This document shows, in pieces, positions 33,087 to 44,305 of a DNA stretch of 64,000 nucleotides. The position numbers and the translations under genes were made by a program. The first letter of the stretch is position 1. Every line of letters begins with the position of its first letter. Source of the stretch: Castanea sativa (Eukaryota > Streptophyta > Magnoliopsida > Fagales > Fagaceae); NCBI RefSeq assembly GCF_040712315.1, contig NC_134017.1, positions 4,494,001 through 4,558,000 on the forward strand, written 5' to 3'. The notes under the pieces are model-generated. The model did not search any database. It was given only the letters and a program-made list of their open reading frames with translations, and was not told the DNA's origin.

Positions 33087-33471
33087 GGGGAAATGGGCAT
33101 TTGCCCTTAATTTATAAACTATGCAGCAAAATGCTTATGTTTTGAAACTATTTAGCAAAATGTCCCTATTTTTTAAACTCGATTTTAACAAAATCAAGAT
33201 ACAAATGGAACTTGACAATTAGCAATGTTGAGTTCTATGCATATTTTGCCACTTATATTTTTTTTGAAAATTTAAGTGGAACTTGACATTGCTAATGTCG
33301 AGTTTCACTTAAAAATATACATTGAAATCGATTTTGAGGATATCGAATTTTACATAGAACTCGATTTTGTTAAAATTGAGTTTAAAAAATAGGGATATTT
33401 TGCTAAATAGTTCTAAAATGGGAGCATTTTACTACATATTTTTTAAATTAGGGGCAAATACCCATTTCCCC
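33087..33471. mobile_element. MITE with long inverted termini
   Basis: The 385-bp element has ends GGGGAAATGGGCATTTGCCC and, inverted, GGGCAAATACCCATTTCCCC, with extended complementarity further in. Flanks TAAAGTTATT and TAAAGTTGTT (33077-33086, 33472-33481) form a 9-10-bp target duplication with one mismatch, fitting a Mutator-type origin. No ORF. Imperfect arms suggest transcripts could fold into a long hairpin. Confidence 0.8.
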
Positions 33472-33657
33472 TAAAGTTGTTTTTTAGGCATGTTCATTGT
33501 GTTCTGTGGTGATTGTTGAAACATAAGGGAAATTGTTGTCATTTGAAAATATTTTGATGACTAGACGAGACATTGGAGTAGTGGATTTCAAAACATTATG
33601 AGTAGGGTTCATTTCAGTAAGCAATTGTAGCATCTTTTTTCACTACAGGATGCATTA

Positions 33658-33820
33658 GAGCACTAGCATCAGGCGTGTTATGTCAAATGCTATTTAACTA
33701 TACCAAAACTTACTTTATCAATTTTAGCCCATTATTTTACAATACACTATACATCAGATATTCTATTTGAACATTACACCACATTAAAATAATAATAAAA
33801 ACCCAGATATATTAAAAAAA
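33658..33820. mobile_element. Left part of a Harbinger-like MITE
   Basis: GAGCACTAGCATCAGG directly after TTA matches the left terminus of the complete MITE at 52396-52830 (GAGCACTAGCATTCG). The right end was not identified with confidence; another MITE (33821-34217) is inserted in it. Confidence 0.5.
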
Positions 33821-34217
33821 TGACAAAGTTTAGCTACAAAATTGGTTGTAGCCTAAGGTAACAACCATACTCAATAAAATAATGATTATTACATATTTTG
33901 AAAATTTAACCACTAAATTGCTTGTCCTTTATGCGCTTAACATATGTTAAATTTTGTATCAATCGGATATTATTTACTATATGATCTGTAAGTGTATACT
34001 TTATGCATAATTTTAAACTACAAAAACTTGCAATTTAAACAATTTATTGATGATATAACTTTTAATCTTTAATTTTCTAGAAATTTTGCAAGTATAAAAT
34101 ATATAAGAAGAAGATATAATCCAATAGTTGATTTGTCAAAATTCACCTCCAATAAAAAAAATATAGAATAAGGTTGTAGTCTAAGGCTACAACTAATTTT
34201 GCAACCAAACTTTATCC
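33821..34217. mobile_element. Mutator-like MITE, intact copy
   Basis: The 397-bp element has inverted ends TGACAAAGTTTAGCTACAAA and TTTGCAACCAAACTTTATCC, flanked by TTAAAAAAA (33812-33820) and TTAAAAAAT (34218-34226). It is the uninterrupted relative of the split MITE at 10956-15383; the interior block ACTACAAAAACTTGCAATTT is shared. Confidence 0.8.
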
Positions 34218-34396
34218 TTAAAAAATTGTACTGTAGCAATTGTTATTTAATGCACATCAATTATGTTGCCTATGTGAGAGAAGAGAGAAAAGAAAAAAAA
34301 ATAAGAGGGGGAGGAGACAAGAGAGAAAAAGAGAAAAAAAAAATTATTTAATTTTATAACATTCTACCATACAACACACAAACTCTATGACTCTAA

Positions 34397-35362
34397 GAGC
34401 AATCACACCAATGTGTAAATGTGTAAATATATACATTTGCTAAAGTAGCCGTGTAAATTAATATACACAGTTATTGTAGCTTTGCAAATAATATTTTATT
34501 CATTTTTTCTCTCTCCCTGTGTTGGAACCCTCACAGCCTCACTACTGTCTCTTTCTCTTTCTCTTTCTCTTTCTATCTTAGAAACTCACTCTCACTTTTC
34601 TCTCAATTTCCCTCTCTCAAAGCTTCCATGGTTGGTCCTCTCTCACCGTTGCACGCCACTTCGCACTACCACCGTGATTTTCTTATTCCTCTCCGCAAAG
34701 CCTCTCCACTCTCACCCACTTTCGTTCAATCTTGCTCCCTTTATTTGCTTTGCATTGGTTTAGTGATAGCTAAAGCGAATAACCACAACCACGATGATTC
34801 ACGATAATGGTTATTGACGTTTTTCTTCTATTTACTCTTTATTTGATCAGTGGGTTTGGGGAGATAAATTCTCTTTGTTTAACTTGTGGGTTTGGAGATT
34901 TAGATTTTGCAATTAAGATTTGATGTTCCTTGCATGTGCTTGTTTTAGATTTTGATTTCAAATGTATTTGGTTTCTGTGAATAGGAAATTTGAATGGGTA
35001 TGGTAGATTTGATTTGAGATTTCCTTGGATTTGTGTTTTGTGTTGCTATGGGTGTAAGGCATGGTTTGGGGTTTGCTTCTACATGTCTAATATGGTGTTA
35101 TACGCCTTGTGGTGGTGGCCGTGGCAATGGCCATTGTATGTCTAGATAGTGGTGGTACCGTGGCAGTGGCCAGTGGTGGTAGTTGTGAGGGAGGTGGAAA
35201 GAGAAGTTTGAAAATGTAATAAAAAAATATTATATTGAAATAAATTTTTAGAATTGGAAATCTGATGCTGCTTTTTTAGAAAAGTAATAGTGTAATATAG
35301 AAAACATTAAGTTCTTAGCGTAAAATAAACAGAAAAATTTAGTTAGACTGATGCAATTGCTA
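34397..35362. mobile_element. Possible larger Harbinger-like non-autonomous element
   Basis: The left end GAGCAATCACACCAATGTG and the right end GACTGATGCAATTGCTA are weakly inverted, and TAA borders both sides (34394-34396 and 35363-35365). The interior carries a (CTCTTT) run at about 34549-34575 and a GGTGGT-rich stretch near 35110-35190. The open frame 34482-34763 is low-complexity and not a gene. Confidence 0.4.
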
Positions 35363-35745
35363 TAACTATATAGAGGCAGTTACTTATATAGTGTTTCACA
35401 TAGTTCAATACAATAGACATTCATTCTTTAACATTACTTAATGTTTAGATGAGACATGATAAGAAACATGTTATAAATAGAGCTTTTTTTAGCTGGACGA
35501 AAACCTTCTAATTAGTAGGGTTCATAATTCAATCCGTAAAGAAAATACATAGAAAAATCCTTGCAACAGTAAATTTTTATTGATAAAGAAAGTATAATAA
35601 ATTCTCTAGGAATGGAATTAGAGGATAATATACGCTTAAAGAGACATCGTATTCAACATAAACAATATATTATAAATAAATAAATAAATACTGTTAATGC
35701 ATTATTTTGGAAATAAGAGCACTTTCGCATACCATAAAAGCTTTT
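35363..35745. other. 3' flank of the DUF4220 gene
   Basis: This AT-rich DNA lies downstream of the minus-strand stop codon. Overlapping TTTATT motifs at about 35678-35692 could serve as AATAAA-type signals for the gene. No other feature was seen. Confidence 0.35.
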
Positions 35746-37851
35746 TCACTGTATTACCAGCATAGCCCTTGCATGACCTTTTGAAATTTGAAACTGCTCA
35801 GTTATACCAAGATGTGCCATAAGAAGCCACACATGAGTGAAAAACTCTCCGCCTCGACAGAGCTGCTGAGCATGATGGTTCCATCGACACTTTGTCGCAG
35901 CATAACACATCATTTCAATCCATACATTACTTACCAATTCCCACTTCTTATCAATCTCCAGGCATTGCAAAGATTTAGCAAGTCGACATCCATCAAATAG
36001 CACTGACTTGCTTCTGTCTCCTTTCACAACAGATGGAGGAATATCAGTATTCACTACAAGTAACTTTTTCGATGCTTGGATTTCATCAGATACAGATCTT
36101 TCTTCAAAAAATATTTTAGCCTCGGCCAATGTATCTTGGAACCTGATTTGTTCAATCCCATTAGGCAGCATGATAGGACGCATGACTTGAAGATATAACA
36201 TATAGTCTGATAACAACTTGCTGGCCTCACTATGATTTTGACAACTAGTGTTTTGGTGTGTGTTTTGATCAACATTATAACATAGGCTTGTTGCAATATG
36301 CCACTGAAGAATGCTTTGGTCAAATTCTACCTCGACGCTCTCTTGGAGTATATTACGATATTTTCTGTTTATTTCATTCAAACATTTTGCATCTTTATCA
36401 ACATGATCAGATTCTTCCTCCACTGTCTCATGGAATATTCTACTTTCTTCTTTTCTGATGCAATTAGAGCATTTCGAATATTTTAGAACCTTCTCATGTT
36501 GTGTTTTACTTTCTTCTTTTCTGATGCAATCAGAGCATTTCGACTTTTTAAGAACCCTGTCCCCCCTACAAGCACATAATTCCGTGCAAGGCTTGAGATC
36601 TTTGGCACTCCTTGATTTCTCTAGAAGATGCTGAAATATCAATTTCTTCAAATCCTGAGAAACCTCCTTAAGCTCTTGGTACCGATTCTTCTCTAACATT
36701 TCATGATAGAATAAGAACCTCTGGATAAGACCACACCTGGCTGGCTTGCATTCCGTGCAATATTTTATTAGATTGTATTGTCCCATTTTATTTCGCCACC
36801 TCTTTTTCTGAGCCAAAAATGGAATTGATGAAATCACTGAAATTGCTCTATACAAGAGATCCACCGTTGCATTCTCATGCTTACTAAGCCAATGCATTGA
36901 CCAGTCTGAGGTAAGAATTATCAACACTGAATATATCTCTAGCGAGATGGCTCCACACAGCAATACATAAGTGATGACTCTGTCGCCTAGTGTGTAAAGG
37001 TGCTTGTTGTCACCTACAGTCGAGAAAACCAAAAGTACAACCAAGGTAGAACAGAAACTAGTAAGACGTAGAAAACAACCAGGCTTTAGAGAATAAACTA
37101 AGAAAGCCTTTGTATAAAACACATCGTACATGAATCCTAGCTCAACCTCAATCACATTAAAGGCTTCTTCAAACGAGACTTTCTGAAAGTAGGATTGGCT
37201 ATTCTTTATATCTTGGATGCTCAGTATGAGATCGGAAAATATCTGCTTGAAAGTCTGGAACATTACATATGCCCGTTGAAGAATGGCTGCATCTGGGATT
37301 TTACAATTTTTTAGCATAGGAAGGGAAATATCTGATACAAAACGAGCTTCAATCAACGTATCTAATGTGACGTCTAACCCCTCGTCTTTCTTTAATTGGT
37401 ATTCTTCCATGAATCTAGCATAATTGGGACCCGGATCAGGACGACGAAGTGTGGTTGCTTTAAAGTTTTCACTGCTTCCAGACCTCAGAACCCAGATTCT
37501 CTCCCCAATCTTGATTAACCCAGGAATCAACATCACAACTGCCAGAAAATTCAGCAACTCATTTTCCCAGGCTCTAAAGATGATAAAGATAGTCACTCCT
37601 ACTTGGCCAACTAGAATTAGAGCCTGCCTCCGCCACAATGCATTGTCTTCCAAGGAGTACGCTGTAATGGTGTCTGGACCAGCAAGGTGCAAGAGAAAAA
37701 ATGGAGCCCAGAATGCTGCTATGGAAAACTTCGGGTCTTTGGTGTCAGGTGCGAAGTGATTGGAGATTATACTCAGCGATACAGTTGCGAACCATCCTGC
37801 TAATTGGTAGGCAACCCACAGAAGGAGGACAATTTTGTTGCTGTTGGAAAC
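35746..37851 (-). CDS. DUF4220/DUF594 membrane protein, main exon (residues 46-746)
   Basis: The plant DUF4220 family comprises multi-pass membrane proteins of unknown role with a C-terminal DUF594 domain. This exon opens after a CAACAAG acceptor and reads VSNSNKIVLLLWVAYQ; no ATG is available at this start, and the first listed methionine position at 37692 is really TTG. Membrane segments lie near residues 52-74, 87-103, 121-140, 147-163, 306-325 and 336-358. The family signature HLAGPDTITAYSLEDN is at 100-115. A charged region with CxxC motifs (about 475-520) carries a 22-residue tandem duplication. DUF594 (WELVSNVWIEMMCYAA, then RGGEFFTHVWLLMAHLG) lies at about 670-735, ending in TGA at 35748. 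No stops or frameshifts. The first 45 residues come from 50575-50441. Confidence 0.9.
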   Translation of the reverse strand, partial: VSNSNKIVLLLWVAYQLAGWFATVSLSIISNHFAPDTKDPKFSIAAFWAPFFLLHLAGPDTITAYSLEDNALWRRQALILVGQVGVTIFIIFRAWENELLNFLAVVMLIPGLIKIGERIWVLRSGSSENFKATTLRRPDPGPNYARFMEEYQLKKDEGLDVTLDTLIEARFVSDISLPMLKNCKIPDAAILQRAYVMFQTFKQIFSDLILSIQDIKNSQSYFQKVSFEEAFNVIEVELGFMYDVFYTKAFLVYSLKPGCFLRLTSFCSTLVVLLVFSTVGDNKHLYTLGDRVITYVLLCGAISLEIYSVLIILTSDWSMHWLSKHENATVDLLYRAISVISSIPFLAQKKRWRNKMGQYNLIKYCTECKPARCGLIQRFLFYHEMLEKNRYQELKEVSQDLKKLIFQHLLEKSRSAKDLKPCTELCACRGDRVLKKSKCSDCIRKEESKTQHEKVLKYSKCSNCIRKEESRIFHETVEEESDHVDKDAKCLNEINRKYRNILQESVEVEFDQSILQWHIATSLCYNVDQNTHQNTSCQNHSEASKLLSDYMLYLQVMRPIMLPNGIEQIRFQDTLAEAKIFFEERSVSDEIQASKKLLVVNTDIPPSVVKGDRSKSVLFDGCRLAKSLQCLEIDKKWELVSNVWIEMMCYAATKCRWNHHAQQLCRGGEFFTHVWLLMAHLGITEQFQISKGHARAMLVIQ

Positions 37852-37874
37852 CTTGTTGAACAGAAAAACTTGAT

Positions 37875-38062
37875 AAGAGCAAAGATACTTTTATTGAAAG
37901 AACAAAACAAACGTCTAAAGTAAAGAGTAATGCTTTCTTTTTCTTCGTCTTCTTTTATTTTTATTTTTATTTTTTATTTTTTTATTTCTTTTTTTAAGAG
38001 CAAAGATACTTTTATTTAAAGAACAAAACAATCTTTAAAAGTAAAGAGTAATGCTTTTTTTT
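37875..38062. repeat. 121-bp-period duplication at the 3' end of the intron
   Basis: AAGAGCAAAGATACTTTTAT starts at 37875 and again at 37996, each copy followed by AAAGAACAAAACAA and AGTAAAGAGTAATGCTTT, with T-rich DNA between. The first copy ends 24 bp inside the predicted acceptor, so the branch-site region of the intron was duplicated. Confidence 0.85.
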
Positions 38063-38121
38063 TTTTTTTTTTTTTTAATACTATTGGAAAGAGAACACAT
38101 GGGTCAGGTTCCGGTTGTATA

Positions 38122-38298
38122 GTTTTTTTTTTTTTTTTTAATTTTTTTTTACAAAGTAGAAATTTTACTTTAGTCTAATTTAAGTATATGTATGTGTAAA
38201 AACTCCTTTCTAAAGACTTGAACTCCGGCTCTTACCCCCTATATCTTACAAGCACTTATACTTGTAGAGTGACCATCACACTAAAAGTGTGTGGTAAT
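38122..38298 (-). mobile_element. tRNA-derived SINE, copy 2
   Basis: The minus strand aligns with the SINE at 327-501, including GTGATGGTCACTCTACAAGT, the B box GAGTTCAAGTC and TTTCTACTTTGT before the tail. Its tail is a T-run on the plus strand. Target duplications CCGGTTGTATA (38111-38121) and CCAGTTGTATA (38299-38309) differ by one base. Confidence 0.85.
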
Positions 38299-38465
38299 CC
38301 AGTTGTATAATTAATATAACATATTTGACCTCCAATTAACCCAAAAGCTTTAAATCTATAAGTTTTTGTTCAACTATTTATATTAATAAGTTACTCTTTA
38401 TATTATAACTTAATATGAGATTTCACTTAAACATGTATACCCAACATATAAGTTGACAAATTAAC

Positions 38466-39340
38466 ATGGATGTGAAACCAACATTCCTTCATGGGAATTT
38501 GAAAGAAGAGATCTTCATGGAGCCACCAAACAAGTTCACGCAACCAATTATAGGGAATCTTGTATGCAAATTAAAGAAGTCAGTTTATGGGCTTAAGCAG
38601 TCTCCGAGAAAGTGGTATAACAGGATTGATTTCTATATTTTCCTGATAATGTATATGGATGATATATTAACTATTGTTAATAGCAAGTTTGAGGCTGACA
38701 AGCTAAAGTCTTTGATGTGCGAGAAGTTTGTCAAGAAAGACTTGCGTACTGCTAAAACATTTTTTAGGTATGGACACATTCGTAGGGTAGAGAAGCAAGA
38801 AAGCAATTGTTGTATCACAAGAATTACATCAAAAAGGTGCTTAAAAATATTAACATGCAAGGTTGTACCACTGCCGAATCACCTTAGATTACCTTTTAAT
38901 CGGTGGCTGAAGAATGACAAAAAAAATTGAAGGCATGTCAAAGTTGTGATGCCCCATATTTTTTTATTTAATTAAGTGGGTGTTTCGTGGGTGTGTCTTG
39001 AGTACTGGGTTGATCTGAACATTATTAACAACTAAAAAGAGCCTTAATTATAACTAGATTAGTACATTTCGAGTATAAGTGCAAATATATTTCTTGGATC
39101 ATTACTAAATATCCCATATTTTAGTGCTGTGGAGTATTAACCCGCAAACATGGCAAACCCAAGAACATGGAATCTTGTTTGCGAGACTATAAGACTAATC
39201 CAGTGGATGACTAGAGTTCTACTATAGGTTATATGTTTACAATGTTAGGAGGGCCAATTTGTTGGAGATTCACAAAAACAATTCTTAGTAGCCATGACTA
39301 CTATTGAAGCTCAAATACATGGTAGCAGCTAAAGTCGTAA
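38466..39340 (+). pseudogene. Fragment of a Ty1/copia reverse transcriptase and RNase H
   Basis: The frame at 38466-38930 reads MDVKPTFLHGNLKEEIFME, then VCKLKKSVYGLKQSPRKWYN, then MYMDDIL (YMDD-type active site near 38648), with an internal deletion between the last two. A degenerate RNase H echo (GYMFTMLGGPICW) lies near 39230-39290. Both ends of the element are missing. It sits inside the predicted DUF4220 intron, opposite to the gene. Confidence 0.85.
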
Positions 39341-39357
39341 ATTGGAAACTCAAATGG

Positions 39358-40399
39358 TGCAAAACACTATTGCTTGTATAGACCCTCAATTTTAAACTTA
39401 CGGCTAAATTGCTTTTATTTTACTTAACTAAGTATAGAATAAGAGTAAATGAAACGCAATAAACCAGAACAACTCTCTAGTGCATAAACATAAACAATAA
39501 ACAATATATGTAAAACACAAAAAGTAAGAAAAAAGAGATGCAAACACAAGATAACACCGAAATGTGTTATCGAAGAGGAAACCGAAGTACCCGGCAAAAA
39601 ATCTCTCCACCGCCCTCCAAGCCAAACTGATCCACTCGTGAATAAAGTTGGAGAATAAGGATATCAAAAAGACCCTCCAAGCCTAATCTACCCACTGTAC
39701 TTGAACCTTTGAAGTTCCAACTACCAACGGACTTCACCGAGTCTTGTCTTCACTAGTTACCAGGATCCCGCAATTAGCTCCAAATTGCATCTGCCAATCA
39801 ATGGCTTCTTCCAATGCCTCCCACATGCACCAAAACTTCTCTTAATACTCAGATTGGGTGAGGTAAGTGTTGGGCTAAGAACCTCTCAAGCATTTGTAAT
39901 TGGAGAGGTAGGAGTAGAGGAAAACTAAAAGAAATTGTGTAGATGAATGTAGATTTACAATCTCTAACTCTCAAGTGTATTACTAGGGTTTTCTCTCTAA
40001 AAGTCTCTTTACAATTTCGTGGGTATGAGAGCTTCTATATTGTGGGTAAAGACATGAGGAAGGCACATTTAAAAACAGCCAAACAGAGAGTTTCGCGAGT
40101 CACTCGTGACTTGGTCCAGTTGTGAACTGACTTGCGAAATGCCTCCTAGCACTTAACTATTTAGCTTCCAACATGTGCTTCTCACATGACATTTCTCGAA
40201 TTATCCACTCACGAGCTAGTCGTGAGCTAGTCTCGAGCTAGTCTCGAACTTCACTTTTCATCACAAATGTTCACCAAACTCTCACACTCAACCCTTAAAT
40301 TAAATCCCACAAACATACAAAGAAAATATTGACAGAATACAATCAAATTTGACACTAAATTAAAGCCAACAAAACATAGTTGAAAATCACAACTTTACA
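39358..40399 (-). mobile_element. LTR of the 15529-16573 family, inverted copy
   Basis: On the minus strand it starts TGTAAAGTTGTGATTTTCAA at 40399 and runs in parallel with 15529-16573 through the CTCGCGAG-like repeats, GAGGTTCTTAGCCC, and the TTGAGGGTCTA block near its end. The end is placed at TTTTGCA (39358) by analogy. No clear target duplication was found. No internal region flanks it. Confidence 0.7.
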
Positions 40400-40787
40400 T
40401 AAAATATGCACTATGGTTGAAGGAATAATTAGAGAGCTTAATTTAACCCAAGGTGGAGTTCAGTTGCATTGTGGCCACCGTAGTTTCATTTATTTGGCAC
40501 AACATCAGGTGTATCATCCTAGGTTAAAGTATATTAATGTGAGATTTACAAGATAAGATGTTTGATTTTTGTAAGAGAGATAAATCTTGAGAAGATTTAA
40601 ACTTTAGAGAATTCATTTAGTGTGCAACTAATATTTTTCACAACAATTATGTTGACAAATGTTTATTTCATATTTGGACCAAACACAAACATCATTTGTT
40701 TTGCTAGCCACCAGTTATATCTAAATGAGAATTTTCTCCCTCATTTTCTCAAGCAAATTCTTAGCTACCAAACAAGACAAAATCTAC

Positions 40788-40789
<2 letters not shown>

Positions 40790-40875
<86 letters not shown>
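40790..40875. repeat. Compound (CT)n(TA)n microsatellite
   Basis: A CT run at 40790-40825 is followed by two TA runs separated by CTCTC, ending at 40875. It lies in the DUF4220 intron and is likely length-polymorphic. It makes the end of the frame at 40622-40897 look like protein. Confidence 0.95.
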
Positions 40876-40878
<3 letters not shown>

Positions 40879-41973
40879 GGTGGTGAAGCCTAGTTGAATA
40901 AAGGTTTTGGGCTTATTTCCCCAATTTATTTGTATTGTGGGTCAAGAATATCCAACAATGAAAGGCCTAAAAGATGGCGACACAGCTTCTATAAGAGACA
41001 AATGATATCTATCCTTTCAGTAGAACTTAACAGCATAACTTACCCTCTTTTAGGAAATCCGAGTTGGACTTCTTTCTCTCTGAGATGTATTTATCCTCAC
41101 TACACTCATGTTTCTCTCCCCTAATTTTTCCAACCCCCACTCTCTCCCCCATCGGTCTCTATTTATGGACTTCCCTTAGTGAGATTGTAATGATGAGAAG
41201 AGTGTTTCCCATGTTAGTGGGTCCCTTTAAGCCATATTCCTGACCAAATGGGACTCACAACTCATGACTAATGTGACTTTCATGGAACTTGCACTAAGCG
41301 TCAATCGATGCTCGGTGAGCAGATTCCCCCAAGACATTATCTTTTGATCGCCTAATAAGTGATGCTTGGTCAAGCCATAAGCTTGGGCCGAGCCTGTCTA
41401 GGAAATGTGCTAGGTGCTTGGCAAGTAAGCAGGGCAGGAAGGGCATATTTTAAGAACATGTCCTAAGCTTAGTGTGTGCCGATATCTGTGGACCGTACAA
41501 CAACCCCTCACAATCCCATTTTCATAAAATGGGAATGAGATCGTGGGTATGCTCTCGGTATAATAGGGGATCATGCATGATATGACTATTGCTTCTCAGG
41601 GGTTCTAATCTTCAAGCAATAAATGTGCCGAATTTGACAGCCTGTGCTTTAAGCACATGCTAGGCCATCGGTCAAGATCAAAAGCCAGGAATATCTATCT
41701 GTATAGATACCGAGGCGTGCGTGAAATATTGGATTGGAGTGGTTATCAATTTTCCCACGCAAAGCATTTAATGCCCTTACCCCTATAAATATCACCTAGT
41801 TCCTTTAGATTCACTTTCTCTACTTCATTTTTTCTCCTCGAGCTTCAATCTAGAGCCTTTCCAGTCCCCAGCTCTCTCTCTTCTCCGAGAACTCTCTTCT
41901 TTCCGAGAAAGCCCATCCATCTGTAAGTCTTCTTCTTCTCGTTGCCTCATTTATTCCTTTTGTTTCTCTAGTT
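40876..41973 (+). other. Upstream region of the Retand-type extra ORF; possibly LTR and leader
   Basis: This DNA is less AT-rich than its surroundings, with CTATAAATATCACC near 41783, a CT-rich leader and a TTTGTTTCTCTAG just before the ATG at 41974. These look like a promoter and 5' leader for the following ORF. Short echoes such as GATGCTCGGTGAGC and GATGCTTGGTCAAG occur near 41310-41360. No LTR ends were identified. Confidence 0.35.
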
Positions 41974-44262
41974 ATGAGTTTTGCCCACTTAGTTGATACT
42001 AAGGAAGCCGTGACGGCCTTCAAGGCTAGATATGTCATCCCCAAGGAAGTACATATTGAGTACTGTGTAGAGGGAGACATAGAGGATAAGAAAGTGCCCA
42101 CGGTGATATTTATCCCCCTAATGGCAGTCCTAAAAGGTGGAGTGAGATTCCCTCTAGATCTGTTACTGTTAAGCACCGTTAGGTTTTATGGTATTTTCCC
42201 CGACCAATGTCTGCCAAACTTCAATAGGGTAGTTGGTTGCATCAGCAGACTAAATAGGCTTTTCAACCTAAAACTTACCATGACATCAATTTCCTATATA
42301 GCTATTGTGGTAATGTTTTCAATAGGTATTATCTTCAAGTTTGGGACCCTCGAATAAGGTTAATATCATACTTGCCAGGCTCTAATAGGGGAGTACATAA
42401 GGGTGTGGGGAAATTGGCTTGGCGATCAACTTACATGCCCAACATCACCCAATAATGCAAGTCGATACCCCCAAAAAGTCTACTATGCTTTTTTTTTACT
42501 ATTTGTCATATTTATTTGCGTGTGTATTTTTATATTATTTTTCTTTTTGCTTATATTTGAATTTTCACGCTGACCTATTTGACTCTGTTGCTTAAGCAAG
42601 TTCTCAGTGCTCAAAGCTAAACTTAAGGTTAGTTGAAGTTCAAGACTTGAACTGGATTCTACACTCAAAGGTGTTTATCCATACTAATGGGCAGCTTCGA
42701 GCCTCACACCTTATCATTGGTCGCATCCCCTCCTACACTAGCTTTTAGGACTCAGGGTAGCCTTCTTGGCCAAGCATCCCCTGCTGACATATATTGACGT
42801 ACAACTGAAGAGATTTCTGCTGAATATCTCGAAGAACGAAGCTCAGCAAGAAGGTCCTTGCAAAAGAAAGGCAAATTTCCTAGAGCCCTATAACGATATT
42901 TTAGGAGACACGGTCTTCTAGGCAGAACTTCAACACCGACCTATGGGTGATGTTGAAGAAGTGGAACCAGACAACAACATGGTTCAAAGAAGGACTATTT
43001 AGTCGGCTTGGTACACCCTTGCAACCTGGGCTTCCAGGGGCAAACATCTTCTCTGCCCACACCGCCTATCTTACTTGTATCTCGAATCCCAATTAGGACC
43101 TTACCTTGTACACGCAAGAGGCAAACGGGAGCTAACATCCAAGTAGAGCAGGTTGAAACTCAGCCCAGAGTCATCACTCCAATCACATCGGTCCCTGCAG
43201 CACCCCAGCAGAATATCGTTGTTAAAGAGCCAGCCATCCTTTCACCCATTATTGGGACTAAATAAGTCTCGCCATCCAACCTTCCTCTTCCGAGTATCAA
43301 CATTCCTTCACTCTAGTGAAAGGCCACTCCCTTCCACAGTATTCCTTAGGACATACAACAAGGGAGAGGGAGGCCACATGGCAAGCAATTTCGGGAAAGC
43401 CCTGCTGCTTACTGATGACATTTGCTTTTGGGAAGACGCCATTGATGAGGAGCTCTCCCTCAATCTAAAGTGGCATTCCATCACTGTAAGTATTTCACTC
43501 AGTTATTTTATATATAACATTTTAAATATGTCCCAGCATTGTTGCGTGCACCCATGTATACTCATTTCCCCTTCTTCCCCCCCTCCTCCCTCCCCTTTTT
43601 TAATGTCTTCTGTTTGGTTCCAGACCATGCAATTGGTATAACTGCTGGATGGTCGACTGAAGAAGCTGTGGAGTTAGCTGAGCGTGAGAAGGCCTTGAAA
43701 TAGGTCACTAAGTCCACCCTTCATGAAAAAGAACAAGAGGTTGTTGAAGCCGAGAAAAGAGTGGCTGCTATTGAAAGGGACTCGGACTATGCCGAGCATA
43801 AATTAAAGGTGTTGAAGGGGAAGCTGCAAGAGTCTGACACCAAGCTTGCTCAGGCCTTGAGTGTCATCATGACTTGGAACATAGAGATCAGGGACCTAAA
43901 ACAGAGGTTGTATGAGGCAAAGCAAAACTTCTATGACATAAGGTTTGATGATGTCAAGCACTCCATAGCTCTAGTTATAAAAGAAGCTCAGGTTGCTGGA
44001 TTCACAGAGGGGTGGATCACTTTTACAAATGCCATTCCTCTCTCTAAGTCTTCCTCATGGCGGGATTTGTCAAACATTCCCCTGCCCGTGTTCCCAAATG
44101 AGGAGAGCCCCCAACTTTCAACAAATTTTGGAGGAGATAGAATTCCACACAGCTACTACAAACTTGGTGGTCATTGAGAATCCCAATCTTCCGACTACTG
44201 CTTGGACCCCTGCTACTCCCCCAAGTCACGTCCCTCTCGATCCTACTCCTTCGGCTAAGTAA
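41974..44262 (+). pseudogene. Extra ORF of a Tat/Retand-like retrotransposon (putative plant transposon protein), degenerate
   Basis: It starts MSFAHLVDTKEAVTAFKARY. The piece YVIPKEVHIEYCVEGD...IPLMAVLKGGVRFPLDLLL...NRYYLQVWDPRIRLIS matches, from memory, the N-terminal domain of the additional ORF of Retand-like elements. A possible intron lies at 43486-43623 (GTAAGT...TTCCAG). The last part (43761-44177) is a coiled coil followed by AQVAGFTEGWITFTNAIPLS, the typical ending. Frameshifts and stops break it between these blocks. The gag-pol that should accompany it is absent, and a LINE starts right after. Function of these proteins is unknown. Confidence 0.6.
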
Positions 44263-44305
44263 ACTCATGAACCCGAGTGACTGCCAACCGTAGAGAGTTC
44301 AAGGC

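Noticed and set aside
34482..34763. 93-codon Ser/Leu-rich frame
   Set aside because: It derives from a (CTCTTT) microsatellite inside a MITE-like element.
39428..40125. Frames of 60-79 codons in the inverted LTR
   Set aside because: They lie entirely in the LTR, and the related LTR at 15529-16573 does not keep the same frames open.
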